64,000 nucleotides of DNA from DASXQK01 sp963724385 (GCA_963724385.1 CAVRUJ010000001.1:2170001-2234000), one strand, 5' to 3'. Counted from the first letter of the stretch, positions 28,768 through 41,605 are shown. Program-made: numbers and translations. The notes: generated by a model not told the origin, from the letters alone.

Positions 28768-29687
28768 TGCGCCTGCCGAAGCGCGTGCGCATGGTCGAGG
28801 TCGGGCCAAGGGACGGTCTGCAGAATGAAGCGGACATCGTTGCGACGCCGGTCAAGATCGCGCTCATCGATCGGCTTTCGTCGGCAGGCTTGCCGGCGGT
28901 CGAGGCCACGAGCTTCGTCTCGCCCAAATGGGTGCCCCAGATGGCCGATGCTGCGGAAGTCATGGGAGGAATCGCGCGCCGTCCCGGAACAGCCTATCCC
29001 GTGCTGGTTCCCAATCTTCGCGGCTTCGAGGCCGCCCTTGCCGCGAAGGCCGAGGAAGTTGCCGTCTTCGCCGCCGCCTCGGAAAGCTTTTCCCGACGGA
29101 ACATCAATTGCAGCATCGCCGAGAGCTTGGAGCGGTTCGAGCCGGTGATGAAAGCGGCAAGAGAGGCCGGTATTCGCGTGCGGGGCTATATCTCATGCGT
29201 TCTCGGTTGTCCCTATGAAGGCCCGATCGATCCGGCCGAGGTCGCAGAAGTCGCCGAGCGCCTCGCCGCTATGGGCTGCTACGAGGTTTCGCTCGGCGAC
29301 ACCATCGGGGTCGGCACGCCGGGCGGGGCGGTTGCCATGATCGAGGCCGTGGCGACCAAGCTGCCGAAAGAGCGCCTGGCCGTCCATTTCCACGACACCT
29401 ATGGCCAGGCCCTCGCCAACATTCTGGCGGCGCTGGAATCCGGCGTTGCTGTGGTGGACAGTTCCGTTGCCGGCCTGGGCGGCTGCCCCTACGCGCCGGG
29501 CGCCGGCGGCAATGTTGCGAGCGAGGACGTGTTGTACATGCTCCAAGGCCTCGGCATCGAGACGGGTGTGGACCTCGACGCCCTGATCGAAGCCGGCCGA
29601 TTCATTTCCGATCATCTTGGCCGGCCGCCAGCATCCAAGGTTTCGCGGGCGCGGCTCGCTGCCGCCCCCAAGACGGCGCTCGTGTAG
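28764..29687 (+). CDS. mvaB: Hydroxymethylglutaryl-CoA lyase
   Basis: Cleaves HMG-CoA to acetyl-CoA and acetoacetate, the last step of leucine catabolism. TIM-barrel features: VEVGPRDGLQNE at residue 11 (catalytic Arg/Asp), VSPKWVPQMADA, the metal-binding HFHD in LAVHFHDTYGQ, and the GGCPYAPGAGGN loop with the mobile catalytic Cys. At 307 residues it is full length. It starts ATGATG, overlapping mccA by 4 bases; the first or the second ATG could be used. Confidence 0.95.
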
Positions 29688-29694
29688 TCTGGCG

Positions 29695-30093
29695 ATGCTG
29701 CATCTTCTCAAGCTCTGCGTCGGCTGCGACAGCGTCGAGGATCTCGCTCAATGGCAGCGCAAGCGCTCGCCGCTGGAGCATTGGACGCGCAATCATCCCA
29801 AACGGGCCAAGGAGATTACCGCCGGAGGATCGCTCTATTGGGTGATCAAGGGGCAGATCAGGGTGCGTCAACGTATTCTTCGCCTCGACCGGCGGGAGGA
29901 TGAGGAGGGAGTCTGGTGCGCCATCGTGCTTGGACGCCGGCTGGTCCGGGTGCGGCAGACGGCTCACCGGCCCTTCCAGGGCTGGCGCTATCTCGAGGCT
30001 GGCGATGCGCCGCCGGACTTGGTCAAAGGCGAGGGCGGGGACGAGTTGCCCGAGAAGCTCGCGGCGGAGCTGCGCGCCCTCGGCCTGCTGTAG
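29695..30093 (+). CDS. DUF1489 family protein
   Basis: A 132-residue protein of the DUF1489 family, mostly found in alphaproteobacteria and of unknown function. The start MLHLLKLCVGCDSVEDL and the middle SLYWVIKGQIRVRQRI are the recognisable parts; the C-terminus is GWRYLEAGDAPPDL. It starts 8 bases after hmgL stops and probably rides on the leucine operon, though no role in the pathway is implied. The rRNA operon leader begins after it. Confidence 0.82.
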   Translation: MLHLLKLCVGCDSVEDLAQWQRKRSPLEHWTRNHPKRAKEITAGGSLYWVIKGQIRVRQRILRLDRREDEEGVWCAIVLGRRLVRVRQTAHRPFQGWRYLEAGDAPPDLVKGEGGDELPEKLAAELRALGLL

Positions 30094-30617
30094 GCCGGCT
30101 ATTGCATCGCACAATGGCCTGCAATCCACAGATTTTTGGGCTTTGTTGCCGTTTTGCACTGGACAGCCGAGCGGCTGAAGCCTACATACGTCCCTCGGCC
30201 GCCGAGAGATGTTTCATTTCTGCCTTGGCGTGTCCGTGCAAGCTTCTGCACCGCTCTTTTGATTGTCGGCGCGGCGGTTCGCCGAGACCCTGACAAGGGG
30301 TCTTGGTCGTTCGTCGTCTTCGGTCGGAACGCGGTCTGTTGTTTGACATTGTGGTTTAAAGAGAAGGGATGCGAGGGCGGCGGTTCTGTTTTTGCGAGGC
30401 TGAGAGGCTAATCGTAAGCGGACCTGTTGCTTTCTCGTGTTTCTGATTTCGCGCTATTGGCGGCTGGCGTGCCGGCTCTGGAGGTATCTGGGGTTTGGGC
30501 GGTGGAAGCTGGTGGTGTGAAGAAGCGCGTGAAGTGACGGGATCCTGATTTTGGGTCCTGGTCTTGTTGCCTGTTGGCCGTAAGGCTGATGGGTGATGGG
30601 ATTGGGTTCCCGAGGTC
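30094..30617 (+). promoter_or_regulatory. rRNA operon upstream/leader region
   Basis: A 524-base gene-free stretch before 16S. TTGACA at 30343-30348 is a perfect -35 hexamer, but the DNA 17 bases downstream (near GGGATG, 30366) is a poor -10, so the promoter is only partly supported. CGCTCTTTTGATTG at 30252-30265 resembles the boxA antitermination element but lies upstream of that -35, so it would require an earlier promoter. The rest is T- and G-rich with no convincing gene; the 91-codon frame at 30136-30411 has no recognisable protein character. Confidence 0.5.
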
Positions 30618-32120
<1,503 letters not shown>

Positions 32121-32236
32121 GGGTTTGGGAGAAGGACGGTAGCCGCCAGGCTGCCGACACCTCTTCTGAATACCATCAGGGCCTTTTGGCCTTGCGGATG
32201 GGGCCGCCGTCCCCGCATCCCTTCTCACGCGGATTC

Positions 32237-32322
32237 AGGAGTCAGAGGTCAGAAGTCGGAAGTCAGTGTCATTGCGGCGCATCCGTGCCTTGCTGACTTC
32301 TGTCTTCCGACTTCCGACTTCT
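32237..32322 (+). repeat. Heptamer-built inverted repeat, 16S/tRNA-Ile spacer
   Basis: Left arm 32237-32266 is four tandem variants of GAAGTCR; right arm 32293-32322 is the complementary YGACTTC series. By hand, 24 of 30 positions pair, with a 26-base loop. It lies directly before tRNA-Ile. A similar pair occurs in every other spacer of this operon. Confidence 0.8.
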
Positions 32323-32326
32323 GGCC

Positions 32327-32403
32327 GGGCTAGTAGCTCAGTTGGTTAGAGCGCGCGCTTGATAAGCGTGAGGTCGGAAGTTCAAATCTTCCCTGGCCCA
32401 CCA
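32327..32403 (+). tRNA. tRNA-Ile (anticodon GAT)
   Basis: A 77-base tRNA in the 16S-23S spacer. Acceptor GGGCTAG pairs with CTGGCCC allowing one G-U; loop TTGATAA gives anticodon GAT; T-loop TTCAAAT; CCA is encoded. This is the standard spacer tRNA of alphaproteobacteria. Confidence 0.97.
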
Positions 32404-32407
32404 GGTT

Positions 32408-32485
32408 CGGAAGTCAGGGATCAGAAGTCAGAGAGGTAAGTCGGCCCATGGCCGGGTCGTACTGACTTCTGTCATCTGACTTCCG
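32408..32485 (+). repeat. Heptamer-built inverted repeat, tRNA-Ile/tRNA-Ala spacer
   Basis: Left arm 32408-32431 (CGGAAGTCAG, then GGATCAGAAGTCAG) pairs with right arm 32462-32485; 20 of 24 positions match by hand. The 30-base loop includes a GGCCCATGGCC palindrome. It fills most of the space between the two tRNA genes. Confidence 0.8.
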
Positions 32486-32497
32486 ACTTCTGAGACC

Positions 32498-32573
32498 GGG
32501 GCCGTAGCTCAGCTGGGAGAGCGCCTGCTTTGCAAGCAGGAGGTCACCGGTTCGATCCCGGTCGGCTCCACCA
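32498..32573 (+). tRNA. tRNA-Ala (anticodon TGC)
   Basis: A 76-base tRNA in the 16S-23S spacer. Acceptor GGGGCCG pairs with CGGCTCC, anticodon stem CCTGC/GCAGG around TTTGCAA gives anticodon TGC, T-loop TTCGATC, and CCA is encoded. The last 11 bases plus 7 following recur at 32598-32615. Confidence 0.97.
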
Positions 32574-32615
32574 GGAGCCGACGGGCTTGACGGAGTCCGG
32601 CTCCACCAGGAGCCG
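32563..32615 (+). repeat. Direct repeat of the tRNA-Ala 3' end (18 bases, two copies)
   Basis: CGGCTCCACCAGGAGCCG occurs at 32563-32580, ending and extending past tRNA-Ala, and again at 32598-32615. Each copy is also an inverted repeat (CGGCTCC...GGAGCCG around ACCA), so each can form a short hairpin. Confidence 0.75.
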
Positions 32616-32619
32616 AGGC

Positions 32620-32764
32620 CGGAAGTCAGTGATCGGAAGTCAGAAGTCAGACAGAAGGTGGCGACGGTGTGAGGCTGGCGCTGGTTCTCTTGGTTCCGCG
32701 TGAGGGTACGAAATAGGTTGGGGTCGCTGGGGAAGTCGTTCTGACTTCCGTCTTCTGACTTCCG
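32620..32764 (+). repeat. Heptamer-built inverted repeat, tRNA-Ala/23S spacer
   Basis: Left arm 32620-32646 (CGGAAGTCAG, TGAT, CGGAAGTCAGAAG) pairs with right arm 32738-32764; 22 of 27 positions match by hand. The loop is about 90 bases. The gene-free spacer 32574-32966 otherwise holds the tRNA-Ala 3'-end repeat and unremarkable GC-rich DNA leading to 23S. Confidence 0.78.
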
Positions 32765-32966
32765 ACTTCTGCTGATTGGCATTGTGAAGAGGAATGCGAC
32801 TGGCTGCGGCCTGTTGTCTGCCGTTGGGGGGCGTCCTATGGGATGCGCGCCGATGGGGACGGACGGGGGTGGCCAGGCGGGTAAAACATGAGTGCTGAGT
32901 TGTCGAAAACGAGGCTCTGGGCTTGGGCGCGGGGGGCTTGCTCTCTGTGTGCGAGGTTGGGGCTTT

Positions 32967-35711
<2,745 letters not shown>

Positions 35712-35796
35712 ACTACCCTGCCTCGCATGCAGCGAGCAGGCCCTCCAGAGGCGCTACGCCTCAGTCTCGGTGAAGCATCTCAGCACTCATACGCGC

Positions 35797-35853
35797 CCGG
35801 AAGTCAGTAATCAGAAGTCAGTAAGAATCCGACTTCCGACTTCTGACTTCCGG
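35797..35853 (+). repeat. Heptamer-built inverted repeat, 23S/5S spacer
   Basis: Left arm 35797-35821 (CCGGAAGTCAG, TAATCAGAAGTCAG) pairs with right arm 35829-35853 (CCGACTTCC, GACTTCTGACTTCCGG); 21 of 25 positions match by hand, and the loop is only 7 bases. This is the tightest hairpin of the set. Confidence 0.8.
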
Positions 35854-35873
35854 TTCCTGTCTTCCGTCCCGAC

Positions 35874-35992
35874 GACCTGGTGGTTACGGCGAGGGGCCCA
35901 ACACCCGATCCCATCCCGAACTCGGCCGTGAAATCCCTCAGCGCCAATGGTACTGCGTCCTAAGACGCGGGAGAGTAGGTCGCCGCCAGGTC
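35874..35992 (+). rRNA. rrf: 5S ribosomal RNA
   Basis: About 119 bases. The helix I strands CCTGGTGG and CCGCCAGG pair at the two ends. The internal CCCATCCCGAACTCGG and the loop region GGTACTGCGTCCTAAGACG are standard. Exact ends may shift by a few bases. Confidence 0.95.
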
Positions 35993-36045
35993 TTCAGGAC
36001 GGAAGACACACAACATACCCGCCACAAACGCATCCCTCTTCGACC

Positions 36046-36122
36046 CAGAAGTCAGAAGACGGGAGTCAGAAGTCAGTAAGCGTCATCAGCGCACTCTCCT
36101 CCGTTCTCTGCCTCCCGTCCTC
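36046..36122 (+). repeat. Diverged heptamer inverted repeat, 5S/tRNA-fMet spacer
   Basis: The left block 36046-36076 has GAAGTCA-type heptamers. The right block is diverged, but the core 36055-36071 still pairs with 36106-36122 at 14 of 17 positions by hand. It is weaker than the other four copies and lies between 5S and tRNA-fMet. Confidence 0.6.
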
Positions 36123-36129
36123 CCACTCC

Positions 36130-36206
<77 letters not shown>

Positions 36207-36216
36207 GCGATAATTG

Positions 36217-36249
36217 ACTCCCGGTCCTACCTTTGGCCGGGAGTTTTTG
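36217..36249 (+). terminator. Rho-independent terminator of the rRNA operon
   Basis: ACTCCCGG (36217-36224) and CCGGGAGT (36237-36244) form a perfect 8-bp stem with a 12-base loop, followed by TTTT then GT. Position just after tRNA-fMet fits the end of the rRNA transcript. Confidence 0.88.
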
Positions 36250-36430
36250 TTTGCGGGCTTGGTCATCGCTCAAGGCCAGGAGGGCCGCGAGATCACCATA
36301 GAGCTGTGCCTGGATCCAGGCGGGCACGCCCGCAACGGGCTTCAGCACAACGCAGTCGATGAGGGGGCCCCGTCCTGTGTCCTTGCCGAGAATCATTCTT
36401 AACTGTTGACCTGCCCGGGCGGAAGCCATA

Positions 36431-36449
36431 GATTAGACTTATTCTAATC
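36431..36449 (+). promoter_or_regulatory. Fur/PerR-like operator upstream of katG
   Basis: GATTAGA (36431-36437) and TCTAATC (36443-36449) are a perfect 7-bp inverted repeat around CTTAT. Read as a 7-1-7 box (TTAGACT, T, ATTCTAA) it resembles Fur-superfamily peroxide-regulator sites. It ends 21 bases before the katG GTG, with AGGAGA between, so it would overlap the promoter or transcript start. Confidence 0.55.
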
Positions 36450-36470
36450 ATCCGAACAGGAGACGCGACC

Positions 36471-38666
36471 GTGGACACAAAGACTGGCCCAAAAGGCGAG
36501 GGGAAATGCCCTGTCATGCACGGGACGACGAACCTCGGCATGAGGTCGAACAGCGACTGGTGGCCGAAACAGCTGAACCTCAGGATTCTCCGGCAGAACT
36601 CGCCCAAGTCTGATCCGATGGGCGCGGCCTTCAACTACGCCAAAGAGTTCAAGAAGCTCGACCTCAAGGCCCTGAAGAAGGACCTCCATGCGCTGATGAC
36701 GGACAGCCAAGATTGGTGGCCGGCGGATTTCGGCCACTACGGGGGGCTCTTCATCCGCATGGCATGGCACGCCGCGGGCACCTATCGCACCGGCGACGGG
36801 CGCGGGGGTGCCGGCGCCGGCCAGCAGCGCTTCGCGCCGCTCAACTCTTGGCCGGACAATGCGAACCTCGACAAGGCGCGCCGGCTCTTGTGGCCCCTCA
36901 AGCAGAAATACGGCCGGAAGATCTCCTGGGCCGACCTCATGATCCTCGCGGGCAATGTCGCGCTCGAGTCGATGGACTTCAAGACCTTCGGCTTCGGCGG
37001 CGGGCGGCCCGATGCGTGGGAGCCCGACGAAGCCGTCTACTGGGGCAAGGAAGACAGCTGGCTTGCCGACAAGCGCTACACGGGCGACCGGGAACTCGAG
37101 AATCCGCTCGCCGCGGTGCAGATGGGCCTCATCTATGTGAATCCCGAAGGGCCGAACGGCAAGCCGGATCCGGCCGCGGCCGCCATCGACATTCGCGAGA
37201 CCTTCGCGCGCATGGCGATGAACGACGAGGAGACGGTTGCGTTGATCGCCGGCGGGCACAGCTTCGGCAAGACCCATGGCGCCGGCGATGCGAAGCTTGT
37301 CGGTCCGGAACCCGAGGCGGCGCCCATTGAGCAGATGGGCCTCGGCTGGAAGAGCAGGTTCGGCACGGGCAAAGGCAGGGACGCGATCACGGGCGGCCCG
37401 GAAGTGACCTGGACCAAGACGCCGACGAAGTGGAGCAACGACTTCTTCGAGAACCTGTTCGGCAACGAGTGGGAGCTCACTAAGAGCCCGGCCGGCGCCT
37501 ATCAGTGGACGGCGAAGGGCGGCGCTGCCACGATCCCGGACGCCTACGACCCGTCGAAGCGGCATGTGCCGACCATGCTAGTCACGGACCTCTCCCTGCG
37601 GGTCGATCCGATCTACGAAAAGATTTCGCGGCACTTCCACAAAAATCCAGATGCCTTCGCTGACGCATTTGCCCGGGCCTGGTTCAAGCTCACGCACCGC
37701 GATATGGGGCCGCGCGCGCGCTATCTCGGCTCCGAGGTGCCGGCGGAGGAGATGATCTGGCAGGACCCCGTTCCCGCCGTCGATCACAAGCTGATCGGCA
37801 CGAAAGACATCGCGGATCTCAAGGCCAAGATCCTTGCCACGGGACTCTCCATCTCCGAGCTGGTCGGGATCGCATGGGCTTCGGCGGCAACCTTCCGCGG
37901 CTCCGACAAGCGCGGCGGGGCGAACGGGGCGCGCATCCGTCTCGAGCCCCAGAAGGATTGGGACGTCAACGAGCCTGTCCGGCTGGCAAAAGTTCTGAAA
38001 ACCCTTGCGGGCATCCAGAAGACGTTCAACGGCGCGGCAAAAGGTGGCAAGAAAGTGTCGCTCGCAGATCTGATCGTGCTCGGCGGTTCGGCCGCCGTCG
38101 AGCAGGCGGCAAAGAAGGCAGGGCAGGATGTGACGGTTCCCTTCACGCCGGGCCGCACGGACGCATCGCAGGAGCAAACCGACGCGGCGTCCTTTGCTCA
38201 CCTCGAGCCGGTAGCGGATGGCTTCCGCAACTACCTGAAGACCAGATACTCAGTGTCGGCGGAAGAGCTTCTGATCGACAGGGCGCAACTCCTGACGCTG
38301 ACTGCGCCGGAAATGGCGGTTCTCGTGGGCGGCTTGCGCGTCCTGGGTGCGAACCACGGCAAGTCCAGGCACGGCGTCTTCACGAAGCGGCCAGGGACGC
38401 TGACCAACGACTTCTTCGTGAACCTCTTGGACATGGGCATCGAGTGGAAAGCGACCTCAGATGAAAATCTGTTCGAGGGGCAGGACCGCAAGAGCGGCAA
38501 ACTGAAGTGGACCGGCACCCGCGTCGACCTCGTCTTCGGCTCGAACTCGGAGTTGCGCGCCTTTGCCGAAGTGTACGGGTCGGCTGACGCGCAAGCCAAG
38601 TTCGTGGCTGACTTCGTGGCGGCCTGGACGAAGGTGATGAACGCCGATCGCTTCGATCTCGCCTGA
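36471..38666 (+). CDS. katG: Catalase-peroxidase
   Basis: Bifunctional haem enzyme removing hydrogen peroxide, 731 residues, full length with N- and C-terminal peroxidase-like domains. Distal residues Arg96, Trp99 and His100 are in FIRMAWHAAGTYR. The Tyr of the Met-Tyr-Trp adduct is in GLIYVNPEGP, its Met partner in ARMAMNDEET, and proximal His263 is in GGHSFGKTHGAG. GTG start with AGGAGA upstream. It is monocistronic, between the rRNA operon terminator and a strong hairpin at 38698, and probably peroxide-controlled through the palindrome at 36431. Confidence 0.96.
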   Translation: MDTKTGPKGEGKCPVMHGTTNLGMRSNSDWWPKQLNLRILRQNSPKSDPMGAAFNYAKEFKKLDLKALKKDLHALMTDSQDWWPADFGHYGGLFIRMAWHAAGTYRTGDGRGGAGAGQQRFAPLNSWPDNANLDKARRLLWPLKQKYGRKISWADLMILAGNVALESMDFKTFGFGGGRPDAWEPDEAVYWGKEDSWLADKRYTGDRELENPLAAVQMGLIYVNPEGPNGKPDPAAAAIDIRETFARMAMNDEETVALIAGGHSFGKTHGAGDAKLVGPEPEAAPIEQMGLGWKSRFGTGKGRDAITGGPEVTWTKTPTKWSNDFFENLFGNEWELTKSPAGAYQWTAKGGAATIPDAYDPSKRHVPTMLVTDLSLRVDPIYEKISRHFHKNPDAFADAFARAWFKLTHRDMGPRARYLGSEVPAEEMIWQDPVPAVDHKLIGTKDIADLKAKILATGLSISELVGIAWASAATFRGSDKRGGANGARIRLEPQKDWDVNEPVRLAKVLKTLAGIQKTFNGAAKGGKKVSLADLIVLGGSAAVEQAAKKAGQDVTVPFTPGRTDASQEQTDAASFAHLEPVADGFRNYLKTRYSVSAEELLIDRAQLLTLTAPEMAVLVGGLRVLGANHGKSRHGVFTKRPGTLTNDFFVNLLDMGIEWKATSDENLFEGQDRKSGKLKWTGTRVDLVFGSNSELRAFAEVYGSADAQAKFVADFVAAWTKVMNADRFDLA

Positions 38667-38697
38667 TTTCCGCCCACGGGTTTTCGAGAGCTCCTAG

Positions 38698-38728
38698 GGC
38701 CAAGGCGCGCCTGCAATGCGCCTTGGCC
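38698..38728 (+). terminator. Strong hairpin downstream of katG
   Basis: GGCCAAGGCGC (38698-38708) and GCGCCTTGGCC (38718-38728) form a perfect 11-bp stem with a 9-base loop, 31 bases after the katG stop. There is no T-run (GGGGTCTT follows), so termination may be Rho-assisted or from the opposite strand. Confidence 0.55.
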
Positions 38729-38836
38729 GGGGTCTTAAGCAGGATGGCGTAAGAATGCGGGCCGTCTGGACTTTCGTGGAAGCTCACAGCCGCGCTGCCG
38801 TCCCACTATTGGCCTGGCATCTGATCTCCGCCCGAT

Positions 38837-39115
38837 CTACCAACGGTCATAGCCGTAGTGGTGATGATGCCAGCCGTATCCGCCGTAGCCGCCGTAGTAA
38901 CCGAAGCTGAAGTTGTAGCTGGGCCCGTAGCCGTAGCCCGGACTGTAGCCATAGCTCGGCGCATAGCCGTAGCCCGAGCCATAGCCATAGGAGGGCCCAT
39001 AGCCGTAGGGTTGCTCGTAGACGCAAGCGGACAGCATCGCGGCGAGGGCGAGCGAACCGAGGATTGCAGCAAAAGCGCGCAAGGAGTGAACCTCCCGATA
39101 GGTCTTCCTGACCAC
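38837..39115 (-). CDS. Tyr/Gly-repeat lipoprotein
   Basis: A 92-residue predicted lipoprotein. After a hydrophobic stretch (AAILGSLALAAMLSAC) the lipobox LSAC gives acylation of Cys31. The mature part is about seven degenerate repeats of the form P(S)YGYG(S/P)GYGY, then GGYGGYGW and HHHHYGYDRW at the C-terminus. The composition suggests a flexible surface or periplasmic segment; the four-His run could bind metal. No family name can be given safely. It is upstream, on the same strand, of nothing in a clear operon. Confidence 0.65.
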   Translation of the reverse strand: MVRKTYREVHSLRAFAAILGSLALAAMLSACVYEQPYGYGPSYGYGSGYGYAPSYGYSPGYGYGPSYNFSFGYYGGYGGYGWHHHHYGYDRW

Positions 39116-39232
39116 TGCACGCTGATGTAGCGCCCTCTCCTGCGCTCAACAGGCTCTGCCTCTGGAATACCTTGGGATTGCCATAGTTGCCTTGAGCGGC
39201 GACGTCCCCGCGTGGCGCAGCTGATCCTGCTA

Positions 39233-39526
39233 TCAGCCGCCCTGCCGCTTCTTGAACCGATTGGCTATCGCCAGCGCGCCCGCCGCGCCGACTGTGGCTT
39301 TGATCGCGACGCCGATGAGGCCCAAGAAGTGGAGGCCCAGAAATCCAAACGCAAGAGAGCCGACGATGGATCCAAGAGCACCGAATCCGGCATTGGTCCA
39401 AAAGTCGAAGCCCTGGCCTTCCATGATCTTGCCCGCAAGCCAGCCGACGACCAGGCCAATCGCGGGGATCATGATGACAACAATCAGGAAGACATTGAGC
39501 CCGACTGGCATGTGCTCCTGGCGCAT
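39233..39526 (-). CDS. GlsB/YeaQ/YmgE-family small membrane protein
   Basis: A 97-residue membrane protein of the transglycosylase-associated/GlsB family, linked in other bacteria to general stress. Three hydrophobic helices: VFLIVVIMIPAIGLVVGWLA, the AGFGALGSIVGSLAFGFLG segment, and LIGVAIKATVGAAGALAIA. The motif GWLAGKIMEGQGFDFW is family-typical. The downstream ATG (MPVGLNV) five codons in has AGGAG four bases before it and may be the true start. Function inferred from family only. Confidence 0.82.
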   Translation of the reverse strand: MRQEHMPVGLNVFLIVVIMIPAIGLVVGWLAGKIMEGQGFDFWTNAGFGALGSIVGSLAFGFLGLHFLGLIGVAIKATVGAAGALAIANRFKKRQGG

Positions 39527-39586
39527 TACCCTCGAAACCCCGGCAGTTTGGCCCAGGGGCCCCGGAAGTCAATGACCTCGGCCCAA

Positions 39587-41605
39587 TCAGCACATGTCCC
39601 GAGGGATTCGCTCTGTCCAGCTACGGGAAAACATCCTGATGCCGCTCTCAAAAGCTTCCAGATCGGCCTCGACGACGAATTCCGATTCGGTGCAGGCAAT
39701 GGCGCAATGGGTATGGACCCGGGTATCCCAGTTTTGCGGGCGGCGGAGGGTGAACTCGTGTTCGACCTCCGATCGTGCCGAGGTGGGGTCGTCCGGGCGC
39801 ATCCGATAGCGGATGATCTTGCGCAAGGCCGTCTCCACCCCGATTTCCTCGATGACCGAGGCGCCGTCGTCGCGGAGCACTTCGATCCGCTGCTCTCCGC
39901 TGGCGACATCCTGACAAATGCTGCGATGAACGGCACCCGGCTGCAGCATGCGCCGGCGCGTTGGTGTGGCTTTCTCCGGGTCGGCGAAGTGGACCCGGGC
40001 GTCTTCCGGTCGGGGCCGGCGAACTGGAAGCGAAAGGCTGGATTGCCCTGTCCAAACGGTAAGGCGGACGGGTGTCGGCGCCGGCCAGATGATCGGCCAA
40101 TAGGCGGTGGATACGGCAACGCGGATTCTGTGCCCCGCCAGGAACCGGTGCCCGATGTCGTTGAGCTGAAGGCGGATGCGTTGGCGTTGGTTGGGCTTGA
40201 GGGGCACAGGCGCGGAATGTCCGTCCCGGTGAGTGAGGTTCAGCACTCCATAGCTGACGCGGGTGACGCGACCATCGGGCGCCACGTCGCTCAGGCGGAC
40301 GATGACATTCGCGACTGGCCGATCCGCTTCCAGCTCGAGATCCGCCACAGGCGCGCCTAGGATTTCCAATGCCTCTGCCAGAGGCTCGCCGTCGAAGACG
40401 AGCGAATAGGCATCATCGGGTCTCTGATCCGTGGGGAGTTCGGGCCCGAGGCCGCCCAGCCCATAGGGGCACCATTCGCCGGCGGCCGCACCGGTCGTCT
40501 CGGGCGAGCAGACGGATAGAGCCAAGATTGCTCCGGGCTTCGCCGCGAGACCTTCGGGATTGAGCGCCAGGCGCTGCGCCACGTTGGCCTGGGAAGGCCA
40601 GGACTGTTCGGCCACCCAATGCCCGGGGCGGTGGTCGTAGTGACTGGCAGGCGCCACGGAATCCTGGACATAGGCCCGCAACATCGGCTCGGCCATGATT
40701 CCGTTGTCCTGGCCTTTCAGCCAGTGGTCCCACCAGCGCAGGCACTCCGTAAGGAAGCCAATGGCCGGGCCCGGGACGCCGTTATGGGGATATTTGTGGC
40801 CCCAGGGCCCGACGATGGCCAGGCGCGGCGACTTCAGGTTGCGCAGCAGGCGAAACACGGCGTTGGTGTAGCCATCCGCCCAGCCGCCGATGGCCATGAC
40901 GGCGCAGGCAATGGCGCCGATGTCCTCGCACACCGAGCCGTGGCGCCAATAGCTGTCCCGCCGTTGATGGCGAAGCCAAGTGGCGAACACGGGCGTCACG
41001 GCTTCCAGGCGTTCCGTCCACATCTCCCGCCAGCGATCGCCGACGATGAGCGGGTCGGGCGCCTGGGCCATTCTGGAGAAGAAACTCGATCCCCATTCGA
41101 GGTTGCCGGTCATATGGCAGCCGCCCATGTAATGCATGTCGTCAGCGTAGCGATCGTCGGTGGAACAGGCGGTGACGATGGCTTTAAGGGCCGGCGGCCG
41201 GCGGGCGGCAACCTGAAGGGAATTGAAGCCTCCCCAGGAGATGCCCATCATTCCGACATTGCCGGTGCACCAGGTTTGATTTGCGAGCCAGGCGATCGCC
41301 TCGACGGCGTCGTCCTGCTCCTGCTTCAGGTATTCGTCTCGGATGACACCGTCGGAATCGCCGGTTCCACGAATGTCCAGACGGAGGCAGGCATAGCCAT
41401 GAGCGGCCAGGTAGGGGTGGGTGAGATCGTCGCCGTCGCGCGTTCCATCCCGCCGGCGATAGGGGATGTATTCCAGGATCGCCGGTACCGGATGTGCCTC
41501 GGCATCCTCCGGAATCCAGAGGCGGCCGGCCAGCCTCGTACCATCGGCAAGCGGGATCCAGATGGTCTCATGGTGGCGGATCGCCCTGGGCGTTGGGGTC
41601 GTCAT
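39587..41605 (-). CDS. CocE/NonD family (peptidase S15-like) hydrolase, paralogue 1
   Basis: Serine hydrolase of the X-Pro dipeptidyl-peptidase/cocaine-esterase group that acts on ester or amide bonds. The 672-residue product starts MTTPTPRAIR. An alpha/beta hydrolase domain has nucleophile Ser123 (GISWGGFN), acid Asp in GGWADGYTN and His in GPWGHKYPH; a PepX-type jelly-roll domain follows at about 320-550. The last 110 or so residues form an extra region ending RMFSRSWTERIPRDM that ordinary CocE proteins lack. It is divergent from the TetR gene, with operator-like palindromes between. Close paralogues are at 42.5 and 44.6 kb. Confidence 0.88.
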   Translation of the reverse strand: MTTPTPRAIRHHETIWIPLADGTRLAGRLWIPEDAEAHPVPAILEYIPYRRRDGTRDGDDLTHPYLAAHGYACLRLDIRGTGDSDGVIRDEYLKQEQDDAVEAIAWLANQTWCTGNVGMMGISWGGFNSLQVAARRPPALKAIVTACSTDDRYADDMHYMGGCHMTGNLEWGSSFFSRMAQAPDPLIVGDRWREMWTERLEAVTPVFATWLRHQRRDSYWRHGSVCEDIGAIACAVMAIGGWADGYTNAVFRLLRNLKSPRLAIVGPWGHKYPHNGVPGPAIGFLTECLRWWDHWLKGQDNGIMAEPMLRAYVQDSVAPASHYDHRPGHWVAEQSWPSQANVAQRLALNPEGLAAKPGAILALSVCSPETTGAAAGEWCPYGLGGLGPELPTDQRPDDAYSLVFDGEPLAEALEILGAPVADLELEADRPVANVIVRLSDVAPDGRVTRVSYGVLNLTHRDGHSAPVPLKPNQRQRIRLQLNDIGHRFLAGHRIRVAVSTAYWPIIWPAPTPVRLTVWTGQSSLSLPVRRPRPEDARVHFADPEKATPTRRRMLQPGAVHRSICQDVASGEQRIEVLRDDGASVIEEIGVETALRKIIRYRMRPDDPTSARSEVEHEFTLRRPQNWDTRVHTHCAIACTESEFVVEADLEAFESGIRMFSRSWTERIPRDMC

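Noticed and set aside
30136..30411. 91-codon frame in the rRNA leader
   Set aside because: No family resemblance, no clear ribosome binding site, and it overlaps the probable -35 region of the rRNA promoter.
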